NCBI GenBank assembly: GCA_020718585.1 | Contig: DYRS01000001.1 | Coordinates: forward strand, 1-40,357 | DNA length: 40,357 bases | Reading direction: 5' to 3' | From: Chthoniobacter flavus | GTDB lineage: Bacteria > Verrucomicrobiota > Verrucomicrobiia > Chthoniobacterales > Terrimicrobiaceae | Part shown: positions 17,850 to 27,518 of the stretch, piece after piece | How positions within the stretch are numbered: position 1 is the first letter of the stretch | Layout of the letters: each line of letters begins with the position of its first letter | Notes under the pieces: model-generated | Told to the model about the DNA's origin: nothing | What the model saw: the letters and a program-made list of their open reading frames with translations, nothing else | Databases searched by the model: none | Made by a program: the position numbers and the translations under genes

Positions 17850-18104
17850 TCAGCCGTTGTCGAGCCAGTGCGTCCGGCAGACCATCCGGCTGTATTCCTT
17901 TGGGGAGATTCCGAACGCTGTTTTGAACGCGCGGGAGAACCCGCCGAGCGAGTCGAACCCGCAGCACTCGGCGACATCGGTCACCTTGATCGCGGGCTCT
18001 TGGATCAACTGGGCGGTCTCCGAGAGCCGGAACTCGCGGATGTATCGCCCGAAAGTTGCAGGCGAGGCGGCTCCCGGGAACTTACCTATCAGGCATGCGC
18101 CCGC
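17850..18104 (-). pseudogene. AraC-family regulator remnant (C-terminal HTH only)
   Basis: Manual minus-strand translation: CLIGKFPGAASPATFGRYIREFRLSETAQLIQEPAIKVTDVAECCGFDSLGGFSRAFKTAFGISPKEYSRMVCRTHWLDNG*; in-frame TAG at 18107-18105, no N-terminal domain; absent from ORF track. Confidence 0.75.
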
Positions 18105-18168
18105 CTATTTCGTTGAAAAAATATCCGGTTGCCAGCGGGTTCCGACAGTGGCATGATTTGAGCTCCTC

Positions 18169-18241
18169 GGGGTTGTAGCTCAGTTGGTAGAGCACCGCGT
18201 TCGCAATGCGGGGGTCAGGGGTTCGAATCCCCTCAGCTCCA
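18169..18241 (+). tRNA. tRNA-Ala (anticodon CGC)
   Basis: GGGGTTGTAGCTCAGTTGGTAGAGCACCGCGTTCGCAATGCGGGGGTCAGGGGTTCGAATCCCCTCAGCTCCA folds as a cloverleaf with loop TTCGCAA; CCA not encoded. Confidence 0.96.
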
Positions 18242-18266
18242 CTCCGTTTGGAAGTACCGGATCACG

Positions 18267-21164
18267 ATGCGCCCGCAAAATCCAAGTCTCCCCAACCGTG
18301 AACGGGCTGTCGCGGCAGCCGCATTTTTAGCGGTCGTGATCGCTTTGGGCATCGGCGGGGCTTGGTATTATCGGGCCGAGGTTCAGAAAATCACGCGCGA
18401 AAAGCACAAAGCCTTCGAGGCGATCACCGACGGAGGAAACGTGTTTTCGGACTTTTTCAAGTCTCCCGACAGAACGGCATTCTTTGTGTCCAAGATGTAC
18501 CAGGAGGAAATCTACGCGGAAGCCCGATTCCGGGCGTCCGCGATCACGCTCATCGTCGGGCTGATGATCCTGCTCACGGCCGGATCTCTCGTCTGTTTTT
18601 ATCGGCGGAGGCAAGCGGTGATTGCAGGGCGCCTCGTGGCCTCCGAAGCACTGAGGACCGAGGATCAGGAATGGCACAGGCTCGTCCTCCAGGCGTCGAT
18701 GGACGGATTCCTGCTCTTGAACTCGCAAAAGCGGATCGTGGAGGTCAACGACACCTATTGCTGGATGTCCGGTTATCCGGCCGATGAGCTGCTAAAAAAG
18801 GGCGTTGACGACCTGCACGACCCCGCGACAAGCGGGAGCATCGCCCGGCACATCGAGACGATCATCGCGAAGGGAGAGGAGCGTTTTGAGACCCGTCACC
18901 GGCGCAAGGATGGCAGCCTGATGGACGTGGAAATCAGCGCGCAGCACCGGACCTCCGACAGCATGTTTGTGGTTTTCGTCCGCGATATCACGGCAAAGAA
19001 AGCCACCGAGGCGAAAATCGTGCGCCTGACCAGATTCTACGCGGCGATCAGCTATTGCAACCAGGCCATCGTCCATTCGGCGGAGGCGCGGGAGCTCTTC
19101 CCAAAAGTCTGCCGAGATGTGGTCGAGCACGGCGGCATGAAAATGGCGTGCGTCAGCATGGCCGACGAGGCGACCGGACGGGTCGTCGAGGCGGCCTCGC
19201 ATGGCGTCGGAACCCATTACCTGGCGGGCGTCGAGATCCTGCTGGATGCCGGATCGCCGCTTGGGCGCGGACCCACCGGCACCGCGATCCGCGAGAACCG
19301 CCCGGTCTGGTGCCAGGACTTCGAGAACGACCCCTCCACCGCCCCGTGGCGAGACCGCAGCGCGCTCTTCGGCTGGAAATCCTCCGCAGCGATCCCCCTT
19401 CGCCTCAAGGGAAAACCGGTTGGCGCGCTCACGCTCTTCAGCGGAGAAACCGGCGCGTTCGACAGGGATGTGCGCAATCTGCTGGTCGAGATGTGCGACA
19501 ACATCAGCTTCGCGATGGACACCTACGCGCATAAGGACGAGCGCAAGCGGGTGATAGAGGAGCTGCAAAACCTTCGCACGGCGGTCGAGCAGAGCGCGGA
19601 CACGATCGTCATCACCGACACCGCCGGCGACATCGAATACGTGAACCCCGCATTTGAAAAATCCACCGGCTATTCCGCCGCCGAGGCCGTCGGAAAGAAT
19701 CCGCGCGTCCTCAATTCCGGCGAGCAAAGCCGGGAATTTTACCGCGATCTCTGGGAGACGATCACGTCCGGCCAGACCTGGCGCGGCCAGTTCCACAACC
19801 GGCGCAAGGACGGCACGCTCTACTGGGAATCGGCGACGATCTCGCCAGTTCTCGACGACGACGGGAAAATCGGCCACTTCATCGCTCTGAAGACCGACAT
19901 CACGGAACGCAAGGCGATGGAGGCAAACCAGATCGAGCTGCTCGATCGTGCGGAGTCGGCGAACCGGGCGAAGAGCGAATTCCTCGCCGTGATGAGCCAC
20001 GAACTCCGGACCCCGCTCAATGGCGTGCTGGGGTTTGCGGAGCTCCTCTCAGAGACCTCCCTCGACCCCGAGCAGTCGGAGTTCGTACAAACGATCAATA
20101 ACAGCGGACAGCACCTGCTCCAGGTGGTCAACGATATCCTCGATTTCTCAAGCATCAAAAAAGGCAGCATACGGCTGGAATCCGCACCGGTCGTGCTCGA
20201 AAGCCTCGTCGAATTCGCATGCGCGACAATCACCAAAGCCGCCGCCGACAAGAACATCGCATTCCATCGGGAATTTGCGGCCGGACTCCCCCGCGAAATC
20301 ATCGGCGACGACCGCCGGATCCGACAGATCCTCATCAACCTCCTCGGCAACGCCGTGAAATTTACCTCCTGCGGCTCGGTCACCCTCCGCGTCACTCCTA
20401 TCCTCGCCGACAATGGGCAGTTTTTGGATTTCTCGGTCGTCGACACCGGCCCTGGGATGGACACTCCGACGCTCGGCATGCTTTTCAAGCCGTTTACCCA
20501 GGCAGACTCGACGACCAGCAGGAGGTTCGAGGGCTCCGGGCTCGGGCTCGCCATCTCCCAGCGTCTCGCCATCGCGATGAACGGGAAGATTTCCGTCGTC
20601 TCATCGCCCGGCAATGGCAGCACGTTCACGCTCCGCCTCCCGCTCGCCCAGCCGAACATTCCCACATCTGACTCCAATGGCGCGCAGCCCTGCCCTGAAG
20701 GGGCTGCATCCCAAAGCTCCTTGAACGCGCCGTCATTCGCATCTGATCCCGAGCCCGACCGCGCAGCCCTGCCGCCTCCCCGCAGCGACCTCGTTCTCGT
20801 CGCCGAAGACGACCGGGTCAACAGCGTCCTCGCCGGAAAAATGCTCGAGATCCTCGGCTTCCAAGTCGAATTCGCATCCGACGGACGCAAGACGGTCGAT
20901 GCCTTCGTGCCAGGAAAATTTTTTGCCATCCTGATGGACATGCAGATGCCGAAGATGGACGGGCTTGAGGCGACGCGGGAGATCCGCCGCCTTGAGGCGG
21001 GTGCCACCGGGCGCGTGAGGATCATCGCCCTCACCGGGAACGTCCTCCCCGGCTACCGCGAGCGCTGCCTCGAGGCGGGCATGGACGATTTCCTCACCAA
21101 GCCATTCAAAAAGAACGATCTCGCCGTAACGCTTGCCCGCACCCCGATGCTCCCGACGCCATAA
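18267..21164 (+). CDS. Hybrid sensor histidine kinase (TM-PAS-GAF-PAS-HisKA-HATPase-REC)
   Basis: Two TM stretches, PAS (QASMDGFLLLN...), GAF (GPTGTAIRENRPVWCQDFENDP), PAS, H-box FLAVMSHELRTPLNGVLGF, G boxes, C-terminal REC LVAEDDRVNSVLAGKML...ILMDMQMPKMDG...TKPFKK. Confidence 0.95.
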   Translation: MRPQNPSLPNRERAVAAAAFLAVVIALGIGGAWYYRAEVQKITREKHKAFEAITDGGNVFSDFFKSPDRTAFFVSKMYQEEIYAEARFRASAITLIVGLMILLTAGSLVCFYRRRQAVIAGRLVASEALRTEDQEWHRLVLQASMDGFLLLNSQKRIVEVNDTYCWMSGYPADELLKKGVDDLHDPATSGSIARHIETIIAKGEERFETRHRRKDGSLMDVEISAQHRTSDSMFVVFVRDITAKKATEAKIVRLTRFYAAISYCNQAIVHSAEARELFPKVCRDVVEHGGMKMACVSMADEATGRVVEAASHGVGTHYLAGVEILLDAGSPLGRGPTGTAIRENRPVWCQDFENDPSTAPWRDRSALFGWKSSAAIPLRLKGKPVGALTLFSGETGAFDRDVRNLLVEMCDNISFAMDTYAHKDERKRVIEELQNLRTAVEQSADTIVITDTAGDIEYVNPAFEKSTGYSAAEAVGKNPRVLNSGEQSREFYRDLWETITSGQTWRGQFHNRRKDGTLYWESATISPVLDDDGKIGHFIALKTDITERKAMEANQIELLDRAESANRAKSEFLAVMSHELRTPLNGVLGFAELLSETSLDPEQSEFVQTINNSGQHLLQVVNDILDFSSIKKGSIRLESAPVVLESLVEFACATITKAAADKNIAFHREFAAGLPREIIGDDRRIRQILINLLGNAVKFTSCGSVTLRVTPILADNGQFLDFSVVDTGPGMDTPTLGMLFKPFTQADSTTSRRFEGSGLGLAISQRLAIAMNGKISVVSSPGNGSTFTLRLPLAQPNIPTSDSNGAQPCPEGAASQSSLNAPSFASDPEPDRAALPPPRSDLVLVAEDDRVNSVLAGKMLEILGFQVEFASDGRKTVDAFVPGKFFAILMDMQMPKMDGLEATREIRRLEAGATGRVRIIALTGNVLPGYRERCLEAGMDDFLTKPFKKNDLAVTLARTPMLPTP

Positions 21165-21583
21165 CCCGATCATCCGAGCCGCTATTTCGTCGACTGCGCG
21201 ACGGCTTTGGCGACATCGAAGAAGAACGAGATGTCCGCTAAAGAACCGAGATGCTCTGTGGCGTCCTGCGAATATCTCAGGTCAATTCCATTTGTGGAAC
21301 CAGCAGCAAAACCCGACGAACAGAAACGGATTCCACTGTTGCGGTCTAAACGAAGGGCTTCGGGCCTTGTGAGGCGTCGCAACTGCGCGCCAAAAATGGC
21401 GCCACTCAAGCTGGAAGGCTGCCGGAGAAAACGGTTCTCTCAAGGTAGTATGCATGACGAGATTTTTCCGTCAAAAAAGAGCCCCACAAACCCCATTTTT
21501 TGTCATGCGCCCGCTCATTTTCCTTGTCTCCTCAAAAATTTCTGAAATTATTATCGTTCCTGATACTGCATTTACCACCATTT

Positions 21584-23425
21584 ATGAGCAACACCACCAC
21601 ACTGGGAACCTGTAAACCGAACAACCCATGCATCGTCGCATGGGTCGAAGAAATTGCCGCGCTGACGACGCCCGACGCCATCTTCTGGTGCGACGGGTCG
21701 CAGGCCGAGGACAAGCACATGCGCGACCTGATCGTCGCCTCGGGTGCCGCCTGCTGGCTCAACGAAAAAATCCGCCCGAACTCGATCCTCGTGCGCAGCG
21801 ATGTCCGCGATGTCGCCCGCGTCGAGGAGCGCACGTTCATCTGCTCGAAGGCGAAGAAGGATGCCGGCCCGACGAACAACTGGGAGGCACCCGATGTGAT
21901 GAAGGCGAAGATGACCGGTCTCTTCAAAGGCTGCATGGCCGGGCGCACGCTCTATGTAATCCCGTTCAGCATGGGCCCGATCGGCTCGCCGATCGCACAG
22001 TATGGCATCGAGATCACCGACAGCGCGTATGTCGTCGCCAGCATGCGCATCATGACGCGCATGGGGAAGGGCGTCAGTGAGGAGATCGCCAAGACCGGCA
22101 GCTACGTGAAGTGCCTCCATTCGGTTGGCTCGCCGATCGCAGCCGGCGCGAAGGATGTCCCGTGGCCGTGCAACCCTGCAAACACATACATCACGCATTT
22201 CCCGGAAGACCGCCTGATCATGAGCTTCGGCTCCGGCTACGGCGGCAACGCGCTCCTCGGCAAAAAATGCTTCGCGCTCCGGATCGCCTCGGCGATGGCC
22301 CGCGATGAGGGCTGGATGGCCGAACACATGCTCATCCTCGGGGTCAAGGATCCGAAGGGCAACAAAACCTACGTGACCGCCGCGTTCCCGAGTGCCTGCG
22401 GGAAGACCAATTTCGCGATGCTGATCCCGCCGAAGCAGATGAAGGACGATGGCTGGGAAGTCTCGTGCGTCGGCGACGACATTGCATGGATCAAGCCCGG
22501 GCCCGACGGACACCTCCGTGCAATCAACCCGGAGGCCGGATTCTTCGGCGTCGCGCCGGGAACCGCCTACGACAGCAACCCGATGGCGATGGATTCGATC
22601 AAGTGCGACACGATCTTTACGAACGTCGCGCTCACCGACGACGGGGACGTCTGGTGGGAGGGCATGAGCAAGGAGAAGCCCAAGCACCTCGTTGATTGGA
22701 AGGGCAAGGACTGGACGCCCGAGACGAAGGACGCCGACGGCAAGCCGGTGCTCTCAAGCCATCCGAACAGCCGGTTCGCAGCGCCCGCGCGCAACTGCCC
22801 GATCATTGATCCCGACTGGGAAAACCCGGCCGGCGTGCTCGTGAGCGCGATGGTGTTCGGCGGTCGCCGCGCGACGACGATGCCGCTCATCTTCCAGTCG
22901 TTCAACTGGGTCCACGGGGTCTATCTCGGTGCGACGGTCGGCTCGGAAATGACGGCCGCCGCAGCCGGAACGGTCGGCCAGGTCCGCCGCGACCCGATGG
23001 CGATGCTCCCGTTCTGTGGATACAACATGGGCGACTACTTCGCTCACTGGCTCGAAATGCGCAACGAGGTCAAATACCTGCCGCGGATTTTCCACGTCAA
23101 CTGGTTCCGCAAGAGTGCCGAGGGCAAGTTCATGTGGCCCGGCTTCGGCGACAACACCCGCGTCCTCAAGTGGATCGTCGAGCGCTGCCAGGGGGGCACG
23201 CCTGCGGTCGAAACCTCGATCGGCTGGGTCCCGGAATACAAGGATCTCGACCTGCGCGGGATCGAAAAAGACATCACCCCGGAGAAGTTCGACGAGGTGA
23301 TGAAGATCGACACCGCCGAGTGGCACCGCGAACTCGTCATGCAGGACGAGCTCTTCATCAAGCTCTACAGTCACCTTCCAAAAGAACTGATCTTCCAGCG
23401 CGAGCTTCTCATCTCGCGCCTGTAA
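21584..23425 (+). CDS. pckG: Phosphoenolpyruvate carboxykinase (GTP)
   Basis: [68 protein letters not shown] motifs. Confidence 0.97.
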   Translation: MSNTTTLGTCKPNNPCIVAWVEEIAALTTPDAIFWCDGSQAEDKHMRDLIVASGAACWLNEKIRPNSILVRSDVRDVARVEERTFICSKAKKDAGPTNNWEAPDVMKAKMTGLFKGCMAGRTLYVIPFSMGPIGSPIAQYGIEITDSAYVVASMRIMTRMGKGVSEEIAKTGSYVKCLHSVGSPIAAGAKDVPWPCNPANTYITHFPEDRLIMSFGSGYGGNALLGKKCFALRIASAMARDEGWMAEHMLILGVKDPKGNKTYVTAAFPSACGKTNFAMLIPPKQMKDDGWEVSCVGDDIAWIKPGPDGHLRAINPEAGFFGVAPGTAYDSNPMAMDSIKCDTIFTNVALTDDGDVWWEGMSKEKPKHLVDWKGKDWTPETKDADGKPVLSSHPNSRFAAPARNCPIIDPDWENPAGVLVSAMVFGGRRATTMPLIFQSFNWVHGVYLGATVGSEMTAAAAGTVGQVRRDPMAMLPFCGYNMGDYFAHWLEMRNEVKYLPRIFHVNWFRKSAEGKFMWPGFGDNTRVLKWIVERCQGGTPAVETSIGWVPEYKDLDLRGIEKDITPEKFDEVMKIDTAEWHRELVMQDELFIKLYSHLPKELIFQRELLISRL

Positions 23426-23447
23426 TCCCATAGCGTCAGCAAACAAG

Positions 23448-23493
23448 AAAATCCCCGCGAAGAGCCGCAAGGTTTCCGCGGGGATTTTTTTTT
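23448..23493 (+). terminator. Rho-independent terminator after pckG
   Basis: AAAATCCCCGCG (23448-23459) ... CGCGGGGATTTT (23477-23488) followed by a T-run. Confidence 0.9.
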
Positions 23494-23533
23494 GTTATCT
23501 GCAGGCGGTTGGGGTGTTGTTGCGTGAGCCTGA

Positions 23534-24370
23534 TCAGGTGCGCGCCCGCCGCCGGTGGGAATTTGCGGATTCCGGGGTTTCCTGCGGCAGGGGAGGCGGG
23601 GTGGTCACGAAAGCGAGGCCGGATGCGCGGGCCGGGACGTCAACCGCCATTTCCTCGACGTTGCTCATGGTCTGGAGGATTGCCTTGCTCTTCTGAAGGC
23701 TCTCGACGCTGGCGTTGATTTTTGCGGAGAGGAACTCGCTGTTCTTGTTGGCGATGGCGTCGGCACGGAGAAGCTGGATCTCGTGATCGAGCCGGGTCAG
23801 CTCGCTTGCGAGGATGCGCTGGTTTTCTGCGGCGTCGGCGACCGATCAGATCACTGCCGGCAGGAGCGCGACGAAACAGCCGATAAAAAGAAAACCAACC
23901 TTCTGTGCCTCGCCGACTCCGAACCACGCGAGCGAGAGCGGGATAAAAACGACGATCGGAACATACCCGGATGCCACAGAGAGCGGCTTGAAAAATGCCG
24001 CGACCTTCGGGTAGGACGCCATGAGGACGCCGAGCGGAACGGCCGCGATCGCGGCGAGCGCAAACCCGATGGCGATGCGCCCGAACGAGACGAGCACCCC
24101 GCGCACAAGCCCCTGTTCAAGGTGAAGCCTTGGAAATGCGGCAAGGACCTCCGCCAGGCTCGGAAGGATCAGCGGGACCAGCATCCGGTCCTCGACCGTC
24201 GCGCCCGATGTCGCAAAAACCCACGCTCCCAGCACCAGTAGCGTGAAAACCGCCGTCAGGATCATCGCGACCGCATGCGAGGTTTCCTTCCTCACCCCCA
24301 TGCGACCGAATTTTCCCAGCGCCAGCAGGGAGAGCGCGAAAATGACCGCCGTAAAGAAGAATGCGGTCAT
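23534..24370 (-). pseudogene. Truncated ABC transporter permease (SsuC/TauC-type) interrupted by in-frame TGA, continuing into an unrelated coiled-coil-like tail
   Basis: Permease-like TM protein MTAFFFTAVIFALSLL...SLAWFGVGEAQKVGFLFIGCFVALLPAVI then TGA (23848-23846); same frame continues 103 codons SVADAAENQRILASELTRLDHEIQLLRADAIANKNSEFLSAKINASVESLQKSKAILQTMSNVEEMAVDVPARA... to TGA at 23536-23534. Confidence 0.65.
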
Positions 24371-24393
24371 CCCGGTCGTCCCGGCGGACGCCT

Positions 24394-24410
24394 TTCCGGC
24401 GAGGCCGGAA
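24394..24410. repeat. Mini-hairpin with 3-nt loop
   Basis: TTCCGGC-gag-GCCGGAA perfect 7-bp stem. Confidence 0.6.
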
Positions 24411-24603
24411 TCCGACCGGCGAGGGCGCGCACGCCCGAAGCCGCCCGCGCGGTGCGGGTCCGATTGTTTCTGTTGTTCGCTGACATTCGTTTTGCCCCGG
24501 TGAGCCGACACCTCAAGGCCGGTGCCAATCAACTGAAAAGTCTCCGCCATGTCAACCGAACCGCACGCGCCCGGTTAGGTCCTTAAATATTTTTGATTCC
24601 GGC

Positions 24604-24631
24604 TTTACAAGCGCATTCTCCAGATTAGACT
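24604..24631 (+). promoter_or_regulatory. Possible secG promoter
   Basis: TTTACA (24604-24609), 16-bp spacer, TAGACT (24626-24631), 13 nt before ATG. Confidence 0.35.
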
Positions 24632-24643
24632 GCGCGGTCCGCC

Positions 24644-25063
24644 ATGTTTATTGTCCTTCCGATTCTGATCACGATGCACGTTCTGATCTGTTTTTTCATC
24701 GTGCTGGTTGTCCTGATGCAGCGCCCGCGCAGCGAGGGCCTTGGAGCCGCATTCGGTGGGGGAATGACGGAAAACATGTTCGGCGCGCAGACGACGAACG
24801 TGCTGGTGAAATTCACCTCGTGGCTTGCGGTTTCGTTCTTCGCGCTCACGCTCGTGCTTTCGATCCTCACCGCCAAGATGGCCGGTGGCAAAACAGCGAT
24901 TCAGGAAACCCTGCTCAACGCACCCGTCCCGCAGACCTCCGCCACCCCACTTGCTCCCGAGGCCGCACCGACCGCCGCACCGACCGCCGCACCGACCGCC
25001 GCACCCAAGTCCTCGAAGCAAAAGCCCGACAAAGCCTCCAAGAAGGAGTCCTCGTCACGCTAG
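24644..25063 (+). CDS. secG: Preprotein translocase subunit SecG
   Basis: Two TM helices with VVLMQRPRSEGLGAAFGGGMTENMFGAQTTNVLVKFTSWLAVSFFALTLVLSIL. Confidence 0.93.
   Translation: MFIVLPILITMHVLICFFIVLVVLMQRPRSEGLGAAFGGGMTENMFGAQTTNVLVKFTSWLAVSFFALTLVLSILTAKMAGGKTAIQETLLNAPVPQTSATPLAPEAAPTAAPTAAPTAAPKSSKQKPDKASKKESSSR
24962..25005 (+). repeat. 12-bp tandem repeat (gccgcaccgacc, about 3.7 units) encoding APTAAPTAAPTAAP in SecG tail
   Basis: Three exact units plus a partial one read directly. Confidence 0.9.
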
Positions 25064-25092
25064 ACCGGAGAGCCGTGGCATCCACCCGCTAG

Positions 25093-25929
25093 ATGAAGGT
25101 CGCAAAGTCTGTTGCGGCCTTTCGGAATTGGCGCAAAATCCGCACGGGTCGCGTGGTGCTTGTTCCAACGATGGGAGCTCTGCACCACGGGCATGCGGCA
25201 TTGATTCGTTCCGCGCGCAAACTGGCCGGTCGCGGCGGATCGGTTGCGGTCTCGATATTCGTAAACCCAACACAGTTCGGACCGAACGAAGATTTCTCAG
25301 CCTACCCGAGGCCGTGGTACCGCGATGCGGACGTCTGCCGGACGTCCGGTGCTGACGCGATTTTTGTGCCGTCCGCCGGAGAGATATATTCCCCCGAGCA
25401 CTCGGTTGTCGTCGAGGAATCCACCCTTTCGGCCACGCTTTGCGGGCAGTCGCGTCCGGGTCATTTTCGCGGGGTCTGCACGGTTGTTGCGAAGCTGTTC
25501 AACATCGTGCAGCCGACGCACGCGGTCTTCGGCGAGAAGGATTGGCAGCAGCTCGCGATCATCCGACGCATGGTCCGCGATCTGGATTTTCCGGTAGGGA
25601 TCGTCGGGCATCCGACGGTGCGCGAGCCGGACGGCCTCGCTGCGAGCTCACGGAACGGCTACCTGAGCGCGGCCGAGCGGGCGGCGGCACCGATGATTTA
25701 CGCGGGGATGCGGGCTGGGGCTGAAAAAAAATCTTCCGCAGCGGTCGTGGCGACGGTCGGTCGGGCTTTTGCGGGAATCCCTTTTGCGCGGGTGGATTAT
25801 GTCGAAGCGGTTGACGCAGATTCCCTCGCGCCGCTGAAAAGCCGGAGGATGCCCGGACGTCTTCTTGCGGCGGTTTTTATCGGCGGAACCCGGTTGATTG
25901 ACAACATCCCACTCCCCCCACGGACATGA
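25093..25929 (+). CDS. panC: Pantothenate synthetase
   Basis: VPTMGALHHGHAALIRSARK, SIFVNPTQFGPNEDFSAYPR, FGEKDWQQLAIIRRMVRDL. Confidence 0.96.
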   Translation: MKVAKSVAAFRNWRKIRTGRVVLVPTMGALHHGHAALIRSARKLAGRGGSVAVSIFVNPTQFGPNEDFSAYPRPWYRDADVCRTSGADAIFVPSAGEIYSPEHSVVVEESTLSATLCGQSRPGHFRGVCTVVAKLFNIVQPTHAVFGEKDWQQLAIIRRMVRDLDFPVGIVGHPTVREPDGLAASSRNGYLSAAERAAAPMIYAGMRAGAEKKSSAAVVATVGRAFAGIPFARVDYVEAVDADSLAPLKSRRMPGRLLAAVFIGGTRLIDNIPLPPRT

Positions 25930-27518
25930 GAGAATTTGATTACGTGGTGATCGGCAGCGGCATTGCGGGCCTAAGTTTTGCGCTGAAGGCCGCAGAAAAA
26001 GGCAGCGTCGCCGTGGTCACGAAGCGCGGGCTGGCGGACTCGAACACCGCATGGGCGCAAGGCGGGATCGCCTGCGTGACCAGCGAGGAGGACACGTTTG
26101 ACCTGCACATTGCCGACACTCTGGCGGCCGGCGCCGGGCTCTGCCACGAGGACGCCGTCCGCACGATCGTCACCGAAGGGCCGGCGCGGATCGCCGAGCT
26201 GACGGCGATGGGGATGCATTTTGATCGGCGCGGCGCGCCGAACGGCGACACCGAGCTCGACCTCGGACGGGAGGGCGGGCACTCGAAGCGGCGGGTTCTG
26301 CATTTTCGAGATTCGACCGGCATGGAAATCGAGCGTACGCTTCTCGAGCAGGTCGCCGACCACCCGCGGATCGAGGTCATGGAAAACCACATGGCCGTGG
26401 ATTTCATCACCACCGGCAAGCTTGGCTACGCGATGGAGAACAGTTGCGTCGGGGTCTATGTGCTCGACGAGGCAACCGGCGAGGTCGAAACCCTCCGCAG
26501 CGATGTCAACGTGCTCGCAACCGGCGGATGCGGAAAAGTCTATCTTTACACGACAAACCCGGATGTCGCGACCGGCGACGGGGTCGCGCTGGCATGGCGC
26601 GCGGGCGCGACGATCGCGAACATGGAGTTTATCCAGTTCCACCCGACCTGCCTTTTCCATCCCAAGGTGAAGTCGTTTTTGATTTCCGAAGCGGTGCGCG
26701 GCGAGGGCGGTGTGCTGCTCGACGCGCGCGGACGCCGGTTCATGGAGCGGCACAACCCGCAGCGGGAACTCGCGCCGCGCGACATCGTCGCCCGTGCGAT
26801 CGACGCCGAGATGAAGCGCAGCGGGAGCAAGTGCGTATTCCTCGACATCACCGGCAAGCCGGCCGACTTCGTGAAATCCCGGTTTCCGAACATCTACGAA
26901 ACCTGCCTGAAAAGCGGAATCGACATCACCCGGCAGCCGATCCCGGTCGTTCCGGCCGCCCACTACCAATGCGGCGGAGTCAAGACCGACCTCAACGGCG
27001 AGGCGTCGCTCCGCGGGCTCTTTGCCATCGGCGAGGTCGCATGCACCGGACTCCACGGCGCAAACCGCCTCGCCAGCAACTCGCTCCTCGAAGGCCTCGT
27101 CCTCGCCCATAACGCATTCGAAAAATCCGCGCGGAACCGTCCACCCCGCGTCGCATTCAACCTCCCGGAGTGGCTTCCCGGGCAGGTGACCGATGTGGAC
27201 GAGATGGTCGTGATCTCGCACAACTGGGAGGAGATCCGCCGACTCATGTGGGACTACGTCGGGATCGTCCGCACGGACAAACGGCTCCAGCGGGCGGCCA
27301 CACGGCTGCGAAACCTCCACGCCGAAGTCCAGGAATTCTACTGGAACTTCAAGATCACAACCGACCTCCTCGAGCTCCGCAACCTCGTCACCGTCGCCTC
27401 GCTCGTCGTGGATTGCGCGCTCAGCCGGAAGGAGAGCCGAGGGCTCCACTTCACGCTCGATTACCCGGAGCCCGATGCCGCGAAGTTTTTGCGCGACACG
27501 ACGATGCGCCGGACGTAG
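25926..27518 (+). CDS. nadB: L-aspartate oxidase
   Basis: YVVIGSGIAGLSFALKAAEKGSVAVVTK, SNTAWAQGGIACV, EFIQFHPTCLF, HYQCGGVKTDLNGEASLRGLFAIGEVACTGLHGANRLASNSLLEGLV. Confidence 0.97.
   Translation: MREFDYVVIGSGIAGLSFALKAAEKGSVAVVTKRGLADSNTAWAQGGIACVTSEEDTFDLHIADTLAAGAGLCHEDAVRTIVTEGPARIAELTAMGMHFDRRGAPNGDTELDLGREGGHSKRRVLHFRDSTGMEIERTLLEQVADHPRIEVMENHMAVDFITTGKLGYAMENSCVGVYVLDEATGEVETLRSDVNVLATGGCGKVYLYTTNPDVATGDGVALAWRAGATIANMEFIQFHPTCLFHPKVKSFLISEAVRGEGGVLLDARGRRFMERHNPQRELAPRDIVARAIDAEMKRSGSKCVFLDITGKPADFVKSRFPNIYETCLKSGIDITRQPIPVVPAAHYQCGGVKTDLNGEASLRGLFAIGEVACTGLHGANRLASNSLLEGLVLAHNAFEKSARNRPPRVAFNLPEWLPGQVTDVDEMVVISHNWEEIRRLMWDYVGIVRTDKRLQRAATRLRNLHAEVQEFYWNFKITTDLLELRNLVTVASLVVDCALSRKESRGLHFTLDYPEPDAAKFLRDTTMRRT

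Noticed and set aside
21452-21508. GCATGAC...GTCATGC inverted repeat before pckG
   Set aside because: Only 7 bp with a 43-nt loop in AT/homopolymer-rich spacer; likely chance
23846-23848. TGA as a selenocysteine codon in the permease ORF
   Set aside because: No SECIS-like hairpin recognised, the position is not a catalytic site, and the two sides look like unrelated proteins
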